From Platanthera guangdongensis (lineage: Eukaryota; Streptophyta; Magnoliopsida; Asparagales; Orchidaceae), in contig CM077151.1 of the NCBI GenBank assembly GCA_039583875.1, positions 111,618,609 through 111,682,608 of the forward strand: 64,000 bases of DNA, written 5' to 3'. The position numbers and the translations under genes were made by a program. How positions within the stretch are numbered: position 1 is the first letter of the stretch; every line of letters begins with the position of its first letter. Of this stretch, positions 12,057-21,186 are shown in pieces. Below the pieces are notes generated by a model that saw only the letters and a list, made by a program, of their open reading frames with translations, searched no databases and was not told the origin of the DNA.

Positions 12057-13280
12057 TTCATGAACACCATCGGCCTTACAAACTATTGCACAAGAAAACT
12101 AAAATGATGTGATATCTTGTATTCATAAAAGAGGGCGTTACATACATTGTTCATGGATAGAAATGCTTCAAGTCATGACCGCTCTAGGTGTGACTGAGGG
12201 CCTCACCTTCCACATTTTGTAGGCGATACCCCCTTACCTCAATGACTCATGTACATTATATAGACATTCCCAGTTAGGGTTGAGCTTCCCAATGTCAGCT
12301 GGTCTTCCAGCCACATCCACCTTTTATAAGACCAAGTCCCCCCTCCGTGAGCTGCTTTATTCGAACGTGCTTGTCCAAATACTTGCCATTCTTCGCTTGA
12401 CTTCTTCTTTCCAAATAGCTAATAGGTTGTGTAGCTACTCCACCATGTCCAGGGAGAGCCGCAGCTCATCGTCGTTATCAGCTCGCCACATTTCTCTACC
12501 TCCTTCTTCCTCAACTAGTCAAGGTGTTCGGACCTCGAATTCTATAGGAAGTACTGCTTCACAGCCATGAGAGAGTTTGAAAGGGGTCTCCCTCATTGAT
12601 GTGTCGGGGGTGGACTTCAAGGCTAGGTGGACTGAAGGAAGCAGTTCCACCCAGCTCCACTTCAAGTTCTCAACTTTCTTCTTGAAAAGGTTTAAGACGA
12701 TCTTGTTCACCATCTCTACCGGCCCATTGCTCCTGGGTTGGAGGACCGATGCGAACCTAAGATCAATGCCAAGTTGCCCATAGAAATTGATGAACTCGGC
12801 GTTGGAAAACTGCGGCCCATTATCCTTGATAATGGACTAGGGCAGTCCATGCTGACAAATGATCTCCCCCCATACAATGTTCCTGATTACTTGGGAGGTC
12901 ACCTTGTCCAATTCCTTCACCTCCAACCACTTAGAAAAATAATCGATCGTGACTAATAAGGACCTCCTTTTCCCACTGGCCTGGGGGAAGGGGCCTATCG
13001 GATCTATTCCCCAGATGGCGAAGGGCCAGAGTACGGTGATGCTCCTGAGACACTGAGCTGGTAGAAGTTGGAGATGGGTGAACAACTGACATTTGTGGCG
13101 CTTCTTCATGAACTCAGCGACATTATGGCCTAGGGTAAGCCAGAAATATTCCTGCCAAACTATCCTCCACTATAGGGTCCAGCTTCCAGAGTGACTCCCA
13201 CATTCCCAGGAATGTATATATTTTAAAATCCTCAGGACCTCCCTCTCGTCCACGCAACATGCCAACATCCCCGAGAGGGT
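12057..13280 (-). pseudogene. Tat-B integrase pseudogene
   Basis: Read on the minus strand: a core with WGIDPIGPFPQ (first Asp), KDNGPQFSN (second Asp) and a degraded third-catalytic-residue region, then NKIVLNLFKKKVENLK, TPFKLSHGCEAVLPIE and a C-terminal GDLVL.KVDVAG with KLNPNWE near 12290. Frame shifts separate open pieces at 12837-13109 and 12519-12713. From about 12190 down to 12057 no coding is visible; this is the start of the 3' region. Confidence 0.85.
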
Positions 13281-13850
13281 TTACCTAAACAGCTGCCCGT
13301 CACGCATAAGGTAGTATGCCGACTTATTCTTGAACCGCTTCTTGTCCATCCCCTCTGGGTACTCCCCTGTGGATAGGAAAGTTGCAAAAGGATCCATCCA
13401 CGAGGGATGTTGGTCTACCATAATTAGCTCCCCCTCTTCGATGGATGGGTGGAACAAGTCGGTCATGGTGCCACCCACCTGGGGTCCGTGCTTCGCCAAT
13501 TGATCCACAAGCTCATTTTCATCTCATGGCACATGCCAGATGTAGAAGGTCTGGAACAAGGTGATGACCCCCTTCACTTTTGCCAACTATAATTGTAGAG
13601 TTGGCTCCCTTGCCTCGAACTCCCAATTGATCTAGGAGGGAACCACCATGGAGTCTATGAGGAAATCCACATCATGCACTCCCAGCTCCCTGGCCAGGTG
13701 CAATACCGCTATTATTGCCTTATACTCAGCTTGATTATTGGTGATGGGAAAATATACTACCACTGTTTGCTCAATCATTGCTCCCTGAGGGCTCAATAAG
13801 ATCACCTCACCACCAAGGAATGCCTTCTTGAAGCGCCATCCACCATCAAC
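13281..13850 (-). pseudogene. Tat-B second (archaeal-type) RNase H pseudogene
   Basis: The minus strand encodes a broken domain with NQAEYKAIIAVLHLARELG, a degraded DSMVV block and DQLAKHGPQVGGTMTDLF, equivalent to 44220-44650 of Tat-A. A second RNase H after the usual one is a hallmark of the Tat lineage. The domain runs into the integrase N-terminus (HPSWMDPFATFLSTG). Confidence 0.78.
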
Positions 13851-14440
13851 TTCTAACGGACCGAACGAGTTAGTTCTGCCTCCGCCACCTCGATCACATA
13901 ATCAGCAAGAAAGTCGGTCATTGCCTGGGCCTTGATCGAGCGGCGGGGAACGAAAGATATGTCGAACTCACTCAACTCCACCGACCACTTTGCCAACCTC
14001 CCCGAGTGATCCACCCACTCAAAGATGTTGCGTAGGGGGTGGTCGGTCACCACCTGTATAGAGTGTGCCTGGAAATAGGGTCGTACTATCCGGACCGAGA
14101 TGACTAGTGCGAAATCTAGTTTCTCTAAGATCGAATATTGGAGCCTCGTCTTCCTCAAGACCCTAATCACATAGCAGATAGGCAACTGCTTCTTCCTTTC
14201 TTCCCAGATCACAAGATATATGGACAAGTCCTCCCCTTACTTGGTTCCTTCGAGGAGCAGAGCCTGGGTCAACTGCCTCTTCAAGGCTTATAGTGCCTCC
14301 TCGTTATCCTTAGACCACTCAAACTTCCGATCCCCCCTCAATGCTTTGAAGCGGGGGAGCACTTCTATCCTACCCGAGAGAGGAACCTGCTCAGCCCGAC
14401 AAACTTTCCTGTCAGCCTTTAGACCACCTTTGGATTTTGA
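13851..14440 (-). pseudogene. Tat-B RNase H pseudogene
   Basis: An open minus-strand segment at 13853-14227 carries PYFQAHSIQVVTDHPLRNIF, HSGRLAKWSVELSEFDISF and AQAMTDFLADY, nearly the same blocks as in Tat-A. Upstream is degraded connection-domain sequence. Confidence 0.85.
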
Positions 14441-15280
14441 GGCGACCCCAACTCCATGATATCCCTCACCTTTTCAGGGTTAGGCTCCACCCCTAAAGGA
14501 GTAAGGTGATGGCCTAGAAACTTCCCCATGCTCGCCCCGAAGACACACTTCAAGGGGTTTATCCTCATCTTATACTTCCATAGGGTGCCAAAGGTCTCCT
14601 CCAGATCTCAGAGATGAGAGTCAACATCGTGACTCTTGATTATAAGATCATCTACATACACCTCCAGATTCCTCCCCTTTTGCTCTCGGAAGACATGTTC
14701 CATCATATTTTGATTTATTGCTCCTGCATTCTTTAGCCCAAAGGGCATCATCTTATAGCAGTATCACCCATCCATAATGATGAAGGAGACATCTTTTATG
14801 TCAGGAGGGTGCAACCTGATTTGATGATAACCTGAAAAAGCATCTAAGAAACTCATCACAAAAAAACTGACGGCTGAGTCAACCAGCACATCAATCCGAG
14901 GCAAGGGATAACAATCCTTAGGACATGATTTATTTAATAAAGAAAAATCAACACACATACTCCATTGGCCGTCTCTTATTTTAATAATTACAACATTGGA
15001 GACCCAGCCGGGGTATTGGATTTCGGATACGAAGCTAGCCTTGAGGAGCTTGGCCACATCCACTCTGATGGGCTCAACCAATTTCTCCGTTGTTGACCTC
15101 TTCTTCGACTGGATTGGGCGTGCTTTTGGATCCAGGTTGAGGTGGTGGCAGACGACATCCGCATCGATCACCAACATTTCTGCCGTGATCCACGCGAAGA
15201 CATCCATGTTCTTCTAGATGCATTATAGCATCCTCCCCTGGTCCTCCTGGCTCAGCCCCCCACTGATCCACACCTACTAT
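14441..15280 (-). pseudogene. Tat-B reverse transcriptase pseudogene
   Basis: An open minus-strand stretch at 14764-15207 encodes DVFAW, CHHLNLDPKARPIQSKKR, WSMCVDFSLLNKSCPKDCYP and MSFLDAFSGYHQI. The palm with MPFGLKNAG and the catalytic YVDD follow in other frames around 14650-14760. Sequence above 15207 is degraded and contains stops. Confidence 0.87.
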
Positions 15281-16637
15281 ATAACACCCAAAAAATAGAA
15301 AACAGAACTTTAGTAGCTATTACCAAGTAACAGTGGATATCACCAATGACAATTGCAAGGATACTCGACACCCTGAGGCATTGAGTGAGTTCAACACACT
15401 CGACGCCTTTGGATGAATCGTTGAGTAAGAGACTATCACGTGGCAATAATGGGTATTACGCAGAGATAACCAAGCTCTCAATGATCTTAATGCCTTAAAG
15501 CATTGAGTGGAATCGACGCACAAAACGCTGTAAAGCGTTGAGTACGTTATCAGAATGACGATAGTGGATATCGCCAGATGATTATGCCACGTATTCTAGA
15601 CACGTGTCAGATTGATGGTAAGCAGCCGATGAGCGGGGGTTGACTGGCATCAAAGTGAATATGGCCACTATCCCCAGCGACAACCAATATCGCGCAGTGA
15701 TATCGATTTAATTAACTTGTCAACTTAGATTGCAGCCATTCATTCCTATAGAAAAGAGGATCCAATGGTTGGGGTTAAACCCGAGACCACTTAATAAGGG
15801 GAGTGGAGACAAGAGAAGTCATTCTCTTCATCTCACTCTATCTCCTCCTTTTCATTCAAGCACTTGAGGGAAAAGAGCTAAGGAAGAAGAAGATAATGGG
15901 TGCAACTTTACAAGCTTAGAGGAAGGAATCCAATAGAAGGAAGCAAGAATGGAGACAGGATCCATGAGGAGGAAAGTGAGACGTTCCTTTCCAACTGGAC
16001 AGAAAAGCTCGGTCAATGCTCCAAAATGGGCAATAAGGGTAATGATCTTCATTCTTGGACAAGTGAAGTCATACTTTTTGCATAGACAAGGAATCCCCTA
16101 CCAAAAGGTGGAAATATCAAGGGAATTCCATTGGGTTAATATGTGATATCCCCAGGTAGTTTTGTATATAGATTCGGAAATCGCTGTATGAAATAGGCAT
16201 GCTGTTTGAAGCCCCTCTGTACAGGTTGGTCTGGATTGGTGATGTTTTATTTTGCATGCTGGAAAAGACTCCGAGTATAAACGGGGCGTTTTTTGAGTCT
16301 AATGGGTTATACAGGTGAAAGGTAGTAGCAGGAAGTACTGGAGACACACTCCAGGAAAATACCTAGAAAATGCCACAATTTATATAACTGTTGGATATCG
16401 CCGGGCGATAGTTGGTAACGCCGACGATGATAGCTCTTGGTGAAATATTTGTGTTATGTGTTATGTGTTATGTTTCTAGCACTGCAGGATCCTACAGGTT
16501 TTATTTCTGGACTGATTTTCCAGTAGTGGCTCTTGATTACGTATCCTTTTGATTTCATGGACAGCCTTTCAGAGACCGTGTGGCTATTATGAACGATGAG
16601 CTCTTGAATGCCAGTGTGCTGAATGGACAAGTGAAAG
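15280..16637 (+). repeat. LTR-like fragment of an unassigned element
   Basis: No coding. TATAACACCC at 15280 resembles the TGTAACACCC start of many plant Ty3 LTRs with one G to A change. A GATATCGCC-type motif recurs (near 15340, 15563, 16143 and 16394), with CATTGAGTG repeats at 15380-15530. AT-rich TTAATAAGGG near 15790 precedes a TCTTCATCTCACTC leader-like stretch. It could be a solo or truncated chromovirus LTR; no partner LTR or right end is visible. Confidence 0.4.
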
Positions 16638-16876
16638 TGATAATACGTTTTGTAGTCTAAACTACTAGGGCAATTACTAGTTTTTAATATAAAAATCATG
16701 TTTGTAAAGTTTTATTTTGACCTCGTCTTGTATATATTTTAATACCACTAATGTATTCTCTTATTTTTGCAGACTTTCTCAGTTTTTGGCCAAAATGTCC
16801 CGACAATCCCCCGGAGACGCCCTCCCTGGGCATGTCACCGGACGTGTAGCCTGATCCCGAAGAAGATTCCTGCCAG
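16638..16876 (+). repeat. Truncated Athila-type LTR start
   Basis: TGATAATACGTTTTGTAGTC and the following CTTGTATATATTTTAATACC and CACTAATGTATTCTC parallel the start of the Athila-A LTR at 9253 (TGATAGTACGTTTTGCAG, TTGTATATATTATTG, CACTAATGCG), but are well diverged. The likeness ends near 16876, where CGTCGA-rich repeats begin. Confidence 0.7.
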
Positions 16877-16879
16877 AAG

Positions 16880-17435
16880 CCATTTCATCGAGCACAACTT
16901 ATTTCGTCGAGCTCAGCTTATTTCGTTGAGTTCATCTTCTTTCGTCGAGCTCAGCTTATTTTTTCAAGCTCAGCACTTTTGTCCAGCTCAGCTGATTTCG
17001 TGACCTCATCCTTCAGTTCTGTGTTCGACGAACATCTCCATATTCATCGAGCTCGCCTTCATTTCAGATTTCATCGAACTCCTCCAGCTCCTTCTCTTCG
17101 TCGTTCGTCAAGCTCTCCCTCCTCCTCCAATTTCATCGAACTCACTTCCTACATTCGATGAAATCCTCCAATTTCATCTAACTCCTCCAACTCACATTCT
17201 GCGTTCGACGAAATCCTCCAATTTCGTCGAACTCCTCCTCCTTCTGTGTTCGACGTTGTCTTCCAATTTCGTCGAATGCTTCCAACTCTACGTTCGATGA
17301 ATTATCCAAATTTTGTTGAACTCCTCCTCCTCCTTCTATGTTCGACGTTTTCTTCCAATTTCGTCAAACGATTCCAACTCTACATTCAACGAATTTCCAA
17401 TGTTCGTCGAAATCGCCCTTAGTCGTCGAGCCCTC
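16880..17435 (+). repeat. CGTCGA motif cluster, left block
   Basis: Many copies of TTTCGTCGAACTCC and GTTCGACGAA in both orientations, alternating with CTCCTCC and CTCAGC runs. The core matches the Copia-A motif, so the block may belong to the Copia-A LTR, but it could also be the upper part of the Athila-type LTR that starts at 16638. No gene is seen. Confidence 0.6.
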
Positions 17436-17437
17436 CC

Positions 17438-17668
17438 TGCATAAAGCCTGATGCCGCATTTAAAGATTTTCTGTTGCTGCACGTCAACAGTACTAACATG
17501 CTGTTGGAACACCCTATTACTAATTTGGGTCAGGATCACTATGTCTCTAGGAAACCAGTTTTTGACCTCCTGTATAGATCTAAAGGTCAATTAGAATTGA
17601 GTCTAAGGGTTAGAAGTGTAGGTTTGGAAGCTGCCCTCAAGACCAAGAATTTTTTAGTTTCAGACTAA
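17438..17668 (+). other. Unknown coding-like segment, ~76 codons
   Basis: The frame is open from about 17438 to the TAA at 17666-17668 and gives ordinary mixed-composition protein (KDFLLLHVNSTN, NLGQDHYVSRKPVFDLLY, RVRSVGLEAALKTKNFLVSD). It has no recognised domain and no convincing start codon. It sits between two CGTCGA clusters. It may be the last part of the extra ORF of a second Copia-A-like element, which would make the following LTR a 3' LTR shared by recombination, or it may be chance. No homology was tested. Confidence 0.35.
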
Positions 17669-19027
17669 GTCATATCGTCGAGCTCAGCACGACGATTCGT
17701 CGAACTCCGATCGACGATCGTCTAGCTCAACTTCGACAGATCATCGAACTCCATTCGACGATCGCTGAGCTCAACTTCCACAAATCGTCGAACTTCATTC
17801 GACGATCTGCGAGCTCAGTTCGACAATCTTGACTCAGCATTGGATCTCTATCTCTGAGCTCAGTTCGACGTTCTTTGAGCTCAGATCGACGATTTTTGTT
17901 GCTGTATAAGTCCATATAGCTGAGCTCAGTTCGACGATAGCAGAGCTCAGTTCGATGTTTTCTGATGACTTCAAGGATTTTTAAGATTCAAATTCAGAAC
18001 AGTTAAGGAGTTATTCAGCAATTAATTCAGAAGATTTTCAAGCCGTTTTCATTTATTTCTGGACCAAGTTTCAAGGGATTATCAAAGGAATGTTTCTTTG
18101 GACTTTCCTCCAGAAGACATTTTGCAATTAAGGATGCAATTAATGCAGGCCAACGACTATTCTTGACAGAGGATGTTTCTTCTATTCAGTACCAGAGAAT
18201 AAAAGACAAGATTTTTGAATCTCTCTTAGACACCAACAATCCTCAGAACACAGACAAAAAAAGAACAAGAACAATATATTCTCTGTCTCAAAGAATTCTC
18301 AAAAGAACACACATCCAAGGAGATCAAACTTTCTGAAATCTTCTAATCTCTATTGTCTCAAGTGTTAAAGGCCAACATCTTTCAAGACTCCATACACCTA
18401 ACATTTCAGCTGTTGCTGAAATCATCTTTTGCTGGAGATCAACTTCTGAAGGCCTATCACCCTACAGCAAAGCTTCTTTTCCTGAACATCTCAAGGACTC
18501 AGGGGGAGCTTTGACACCATCAAATCCACATAGTCTTCTCAGCTGCTTTGAGAAAGAGAAGACTTCCATCACTCTCTCACCCTCATCTCTGTAAAGGGTT
18601 TCTCAAACTCCCTTCAAAAGTTTGAGTTTGGTTTTTGAGCACCTTGTCAAAAGCTCATTGGTGGCAAGACACATGATCAAAAAATCTGATTTGGTTTTTG
18701 AGCACCTTATCAAAAGCTCATTGGTGCCCAGGACACCTGATCAACTCATCCTGCAGTGGATTCCTACCTAGGGTGGTAGAAGAGCGGATGTACCCAAGTT
18801 TAGGGGAACCACTATATTTCCTTATGTCATCTGGATTGCTTGTCTTTATTTTTATTTCTGGCTGTGATTGTTCTGTGATTATTTTGTGATTAGTTTAGTT
18901 CTGTGATTAGATTTAATAATTGCTTCCCTGCTCACTCAGATTACAACAATTGTTGTAAAACGTTTTCAAGCACCATATACTCTATTCACTCCCCCTCTAG
19001 AGTATATCAGATCTAGCTGCACTTTCA
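17669..19027 (+). repeat. Copia-A 5' LTR region (left end unresolved)
   Basis: Ends CTTTCA just before the primer site. It contains a second CGTCGA cluster at 17683-17965 and a GGGGGAG purine stretch near 18503. Without the 3' LTR the true start cannot be fixed. Confidence 0.6.
18627..18752 (+). repeat. 63-bp tandem duplication in Copia-A LTR
   Basis: TTTGGTTTTTGAGCACCTT followed by TCAAAAGCTCATTGGTG starts at 18627 and again at 18690 with few differences. Confidence 0.85.
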
Positions 19028-19029
19028 AT

Positions 19030-19047
19030 TGGTATCACAGCGAGGTT
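19030..19047 (+). other. Primer binding site, tRNA-iMet type
   Basis: TGGTATCACAGCGAGGTT resembles the usual TGGTATCAGAGCCAGGTT complement of initiator tRNA-Met, with two differences, 2 bp after the LTR end. Confidence 0.88.
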
Positions 19048-19157
19048 GGTTAAAATACCACACCTTGGTGGTTGCACAGGCTAACACCTGAACCCAAAGA
19101 TTCCTAGTTAGATCTGTTTTCTTTTGAGTTTATTATTAGGTTTTGTTTTCACAAATC

Positions 19158-20789
19158 ATGGCGCAAAACAAAGATTATGCTAGCACCAGACCTCCAGTGT
19201 GCAATCTATCCAAGTTTACACTTTGGAAAGTAAGGATCAGATTATACATGAAATCTATTGACGAGGATATTTTTAACTCTGTTTTGACAGTTTGTCCAAG
19301 ACCTCCAGAGAACTCAAGTACAAATGCTGTTCCACCTCCATCAGGAATAGATGCTGATATCAAGAAATGGAAGGTAGCTGATGCCAAGGCTATGAACATC
19401 TTAGCCCAGAAAATGTCTGATGACATCTTTCAAAAGGTGGCTGAATGCAATTCAGCAAAGGAAATCTGGGATAAACTCTCTGAAATAGTCTCAGGCTCAG
19501 CTGATGAGAGAAAGGACAGGAGATCCCACCTCATATCTCAATATGAGAATTTCAAGAAGGGAGAAACTGAGTCAGTGGGAGACATGTACAACAGGCTCAG
19601 TCTAATAGTCAGTGAACTCAGGACCTTGGATAAAGAGATCTCACTAACTGAACTCAATGACAAAATTCTAATGCGCTTCCCTAGCACTTGGGATTCAAGA
19701 ATCTGGCCAATCAAGGATGCCAGAAGTTTGAATGAGATCACCACAGAAGCTCTGTTGTGTAAGCTCAAATCTTATGAGCTACTCATCAAAAATAGAGAAG
19801 AAGAACAGAAGGCTGCCTCACAAGCCACAAGAAAAGAGAAGACAATAGCCTTCAAGGCAACTGAAGATCAGCCTGAAGACAAAGTCACAGGCAATGATGA
19901 ACTGCTTAGTCTATTGGCCAAAAGATTTTACAAGATGGCCAGAAAGGACTTCAGAAGGAGATCATACAAGGAGCATGATAAGCCAAGGTATGATAAGTCA
20001 ATTAATAATAAGGAAATTGTCTGCTTTGGCTGCAGGAAACTAGGGCACATTATTCTTGACACTCCAGAAAACAAAAACAAGGACAGAAGGGACAAGAAAG
20101 AAAGAAGAAAGGAGAAAGACTCCAAGAGGAATGGCAATGGCAAACCCTCCTCAAGCAAAAACAAACACACAAGAAAGGGGTTTGTTGCTGAATCCTGGAG
20201 TGAGACTGAAGAGGAGTCAGAAGCCTCATTCAGCTCCAGTGATGATGAAGGTGATGCAGAAGAGAAAGAGTTCTGCATGATGGCAATCAATGCCTCACAG
20301 CATAATTCAGATGAAGAAGAGTCAGAGTCAGATTTAGAGACTCAACCTGAAGAAGATCAGGTAATCAGTTCTTTTGATTTTAATTCAGAGGACTTTAAAT
20401 CTGAGTTTAAAGCTCTATGTTTAGACCTGCTAAAATCTGAGAAAGAAATTATCTCTCTCAGAAATCATTTATCTGAACATAATGTCTTAAAGTCAGAAAA
20501 CCTCAAACTCTCTCAAGAGTTGGAGTGTTGTAGGGAGCAGATAGCTTCACTGAAAGGTGAGCTATCTGAGGCCAAGAAGCTTGAAGAATCCCTTAATGGG
20601 AGAAGCATCAAGCTGATGGACATCACAAGCACAGTGAACTCCAGATTTAATAGTACACTGGGCTTGGGTGCTTCATCCAGCCAACCTATAGTTCTAACAA
20701 ATCCAATCAAATTTATTTCTGATAAAGGAAAGGGAGTTGTAGAGGTAGCTAGGAAAAATTCTGATCTGCCCAAGAAAACTAAGTCCTAG
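19158..20789 (+). CDS. gag: Copia-A Gag, 543 aa, zinc knuckle damaged
   Basis: Starts at ATG 19158 (MAQNKDYAST); the upstream extension has no ATG. The N-terminal half is a copia gag/UBN2-like domain (FTLWKVRIRLYMKS near residue 25, KEIWDKLSE, RKDRRSHLISQYENFKKGE). The zinc knuckle reads CFGCRKLGHIILDTP: the final Cys of CX2CX4HX4C is replaced by Thr (ACT, about 20060). Then come a Lys/Arg-rich stretch, an acidic Glu/Ser stretch and a coiled-coil-like C-terminus (LKSEKEIISLRNHLSEHNVL). It ends TAG at 20787-20789 and the same frame stays open afterward to 21176. Gag would form cytoplasmic particles; loss of the knuckle Cys should weaken RNA packaging. Confidence 0.9.
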   Translation: MAQNKDYASTRPPVCNLSKFTLWKVRIRLYMKSIDEDIFNSVLTVCPRPPENSSTNAVPPPSGIDADIKKWKVADAKAMNILAQKMSDDIFQKVAECNSAKEIWDKLSEIVSGSADERKDRRSHLISQYENFKKGETESVGDMYNRLSLIVSELRTLDKEISLTELNDKILMRFPSTWDSRIWPIKDARSLNEITTEALLCKLKSYELLIKNREEEQKAASQATRKEKTIAFKATEDQPEDKVTGNDELLSLLAKRFYKMARKDFRRRSYKEHDKPRYDKSINNKEIVCFGCRKLGHIILDTPENKNKDRRDKKERRKEKDSKRNGNGKPSSSKNKHTRKGFVAESWSETEEESEASFSSSDDEGDAEEKEFCMMAINASQHNSDEEESESDLETQPEEDQVISSFDFNSEDFKSEFKALCLDLLKSEKEIISLRNHLSEHNVLKSENLKLSQELECCREQIASLKGELSEAKKLEESLNGRSIKLMDITSTVNSRFNSTLGLGASSSQPIVLTNPIKFISDKGKGVVEVARKNSDLPKKTKS

Positions 20790-21176
20790 CAGAAATCGTC
20801 GAACGGAGATCGACGATTGCCGAACGCAGATCGACGATCTCAGGCAAAATCGTCGAACTCAGGTCGACGATCTCAAGTTCCTGAACTCTGCCATAGTCGA
20901 CCGTCGAATGGAGCTCGACGATCTGACCCAAGATCGTCGAACGAAGCTCCACGATCGTCGAACAGAGGTCAGAGCTCTGGAAAGTCTTTCAAGGGCAAAT
21001 CAAAATCCAATCCTAGGGGTCCTTCATCCCAAATCTTTAACCCTTATACTGAATGGATTATACCTCCAAGGAGATATCATCTTGAAGGTTATAAGAGTCA
21101 ACCTGGAATGTCTTCTATTTCAGAGTTTAAAGGTTATCAACCTAGGCCCAAGGTAAACTGGGTCAAAAACAAATGA
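20790..21176 (+). pseudogene. Copia-A gag-pol linker carrying in-frame CGTCGA inverted repeats
   Basis: Directly after the gag TAG and in the same frame, 128 codons remain open. About 20795-20970 consists of ATCGTCGA and TCGACGAT inverted repeats, read as SSN and RRS-type peptides; then KSFKGKSKSNPRG and YTEWIIPPRRYHLEG lead to the protease. A TGA at 21174-21176 and a frame change separate it from pol. The first hairpin (20795-20817) is ATCGTCGA, 7-nt loop, TCGACGAT, identical to hairpins at 24455 and 24602. Confidence 0.8.
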
Positions 21177-21186
21177 ATTATTTTAT

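Larger units (their letters stand above)
11276..15280 (-). mobile_element. Tat-B: Ty3/gypsy Tat-type element fragment (pol and 3' repeat only)
   Basis: Minus-strand RT, RNase H, a second RNase H-like domain and integrase lie in the order of Tat-lineage pol and match Tat-A (39644-52845) block by block. No gag, protease or LTR is visible. The left side ends against the Athila-A LTR and the right side stops near 15280 against unrelated LTR-like DNA. Confidence 0.88.
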
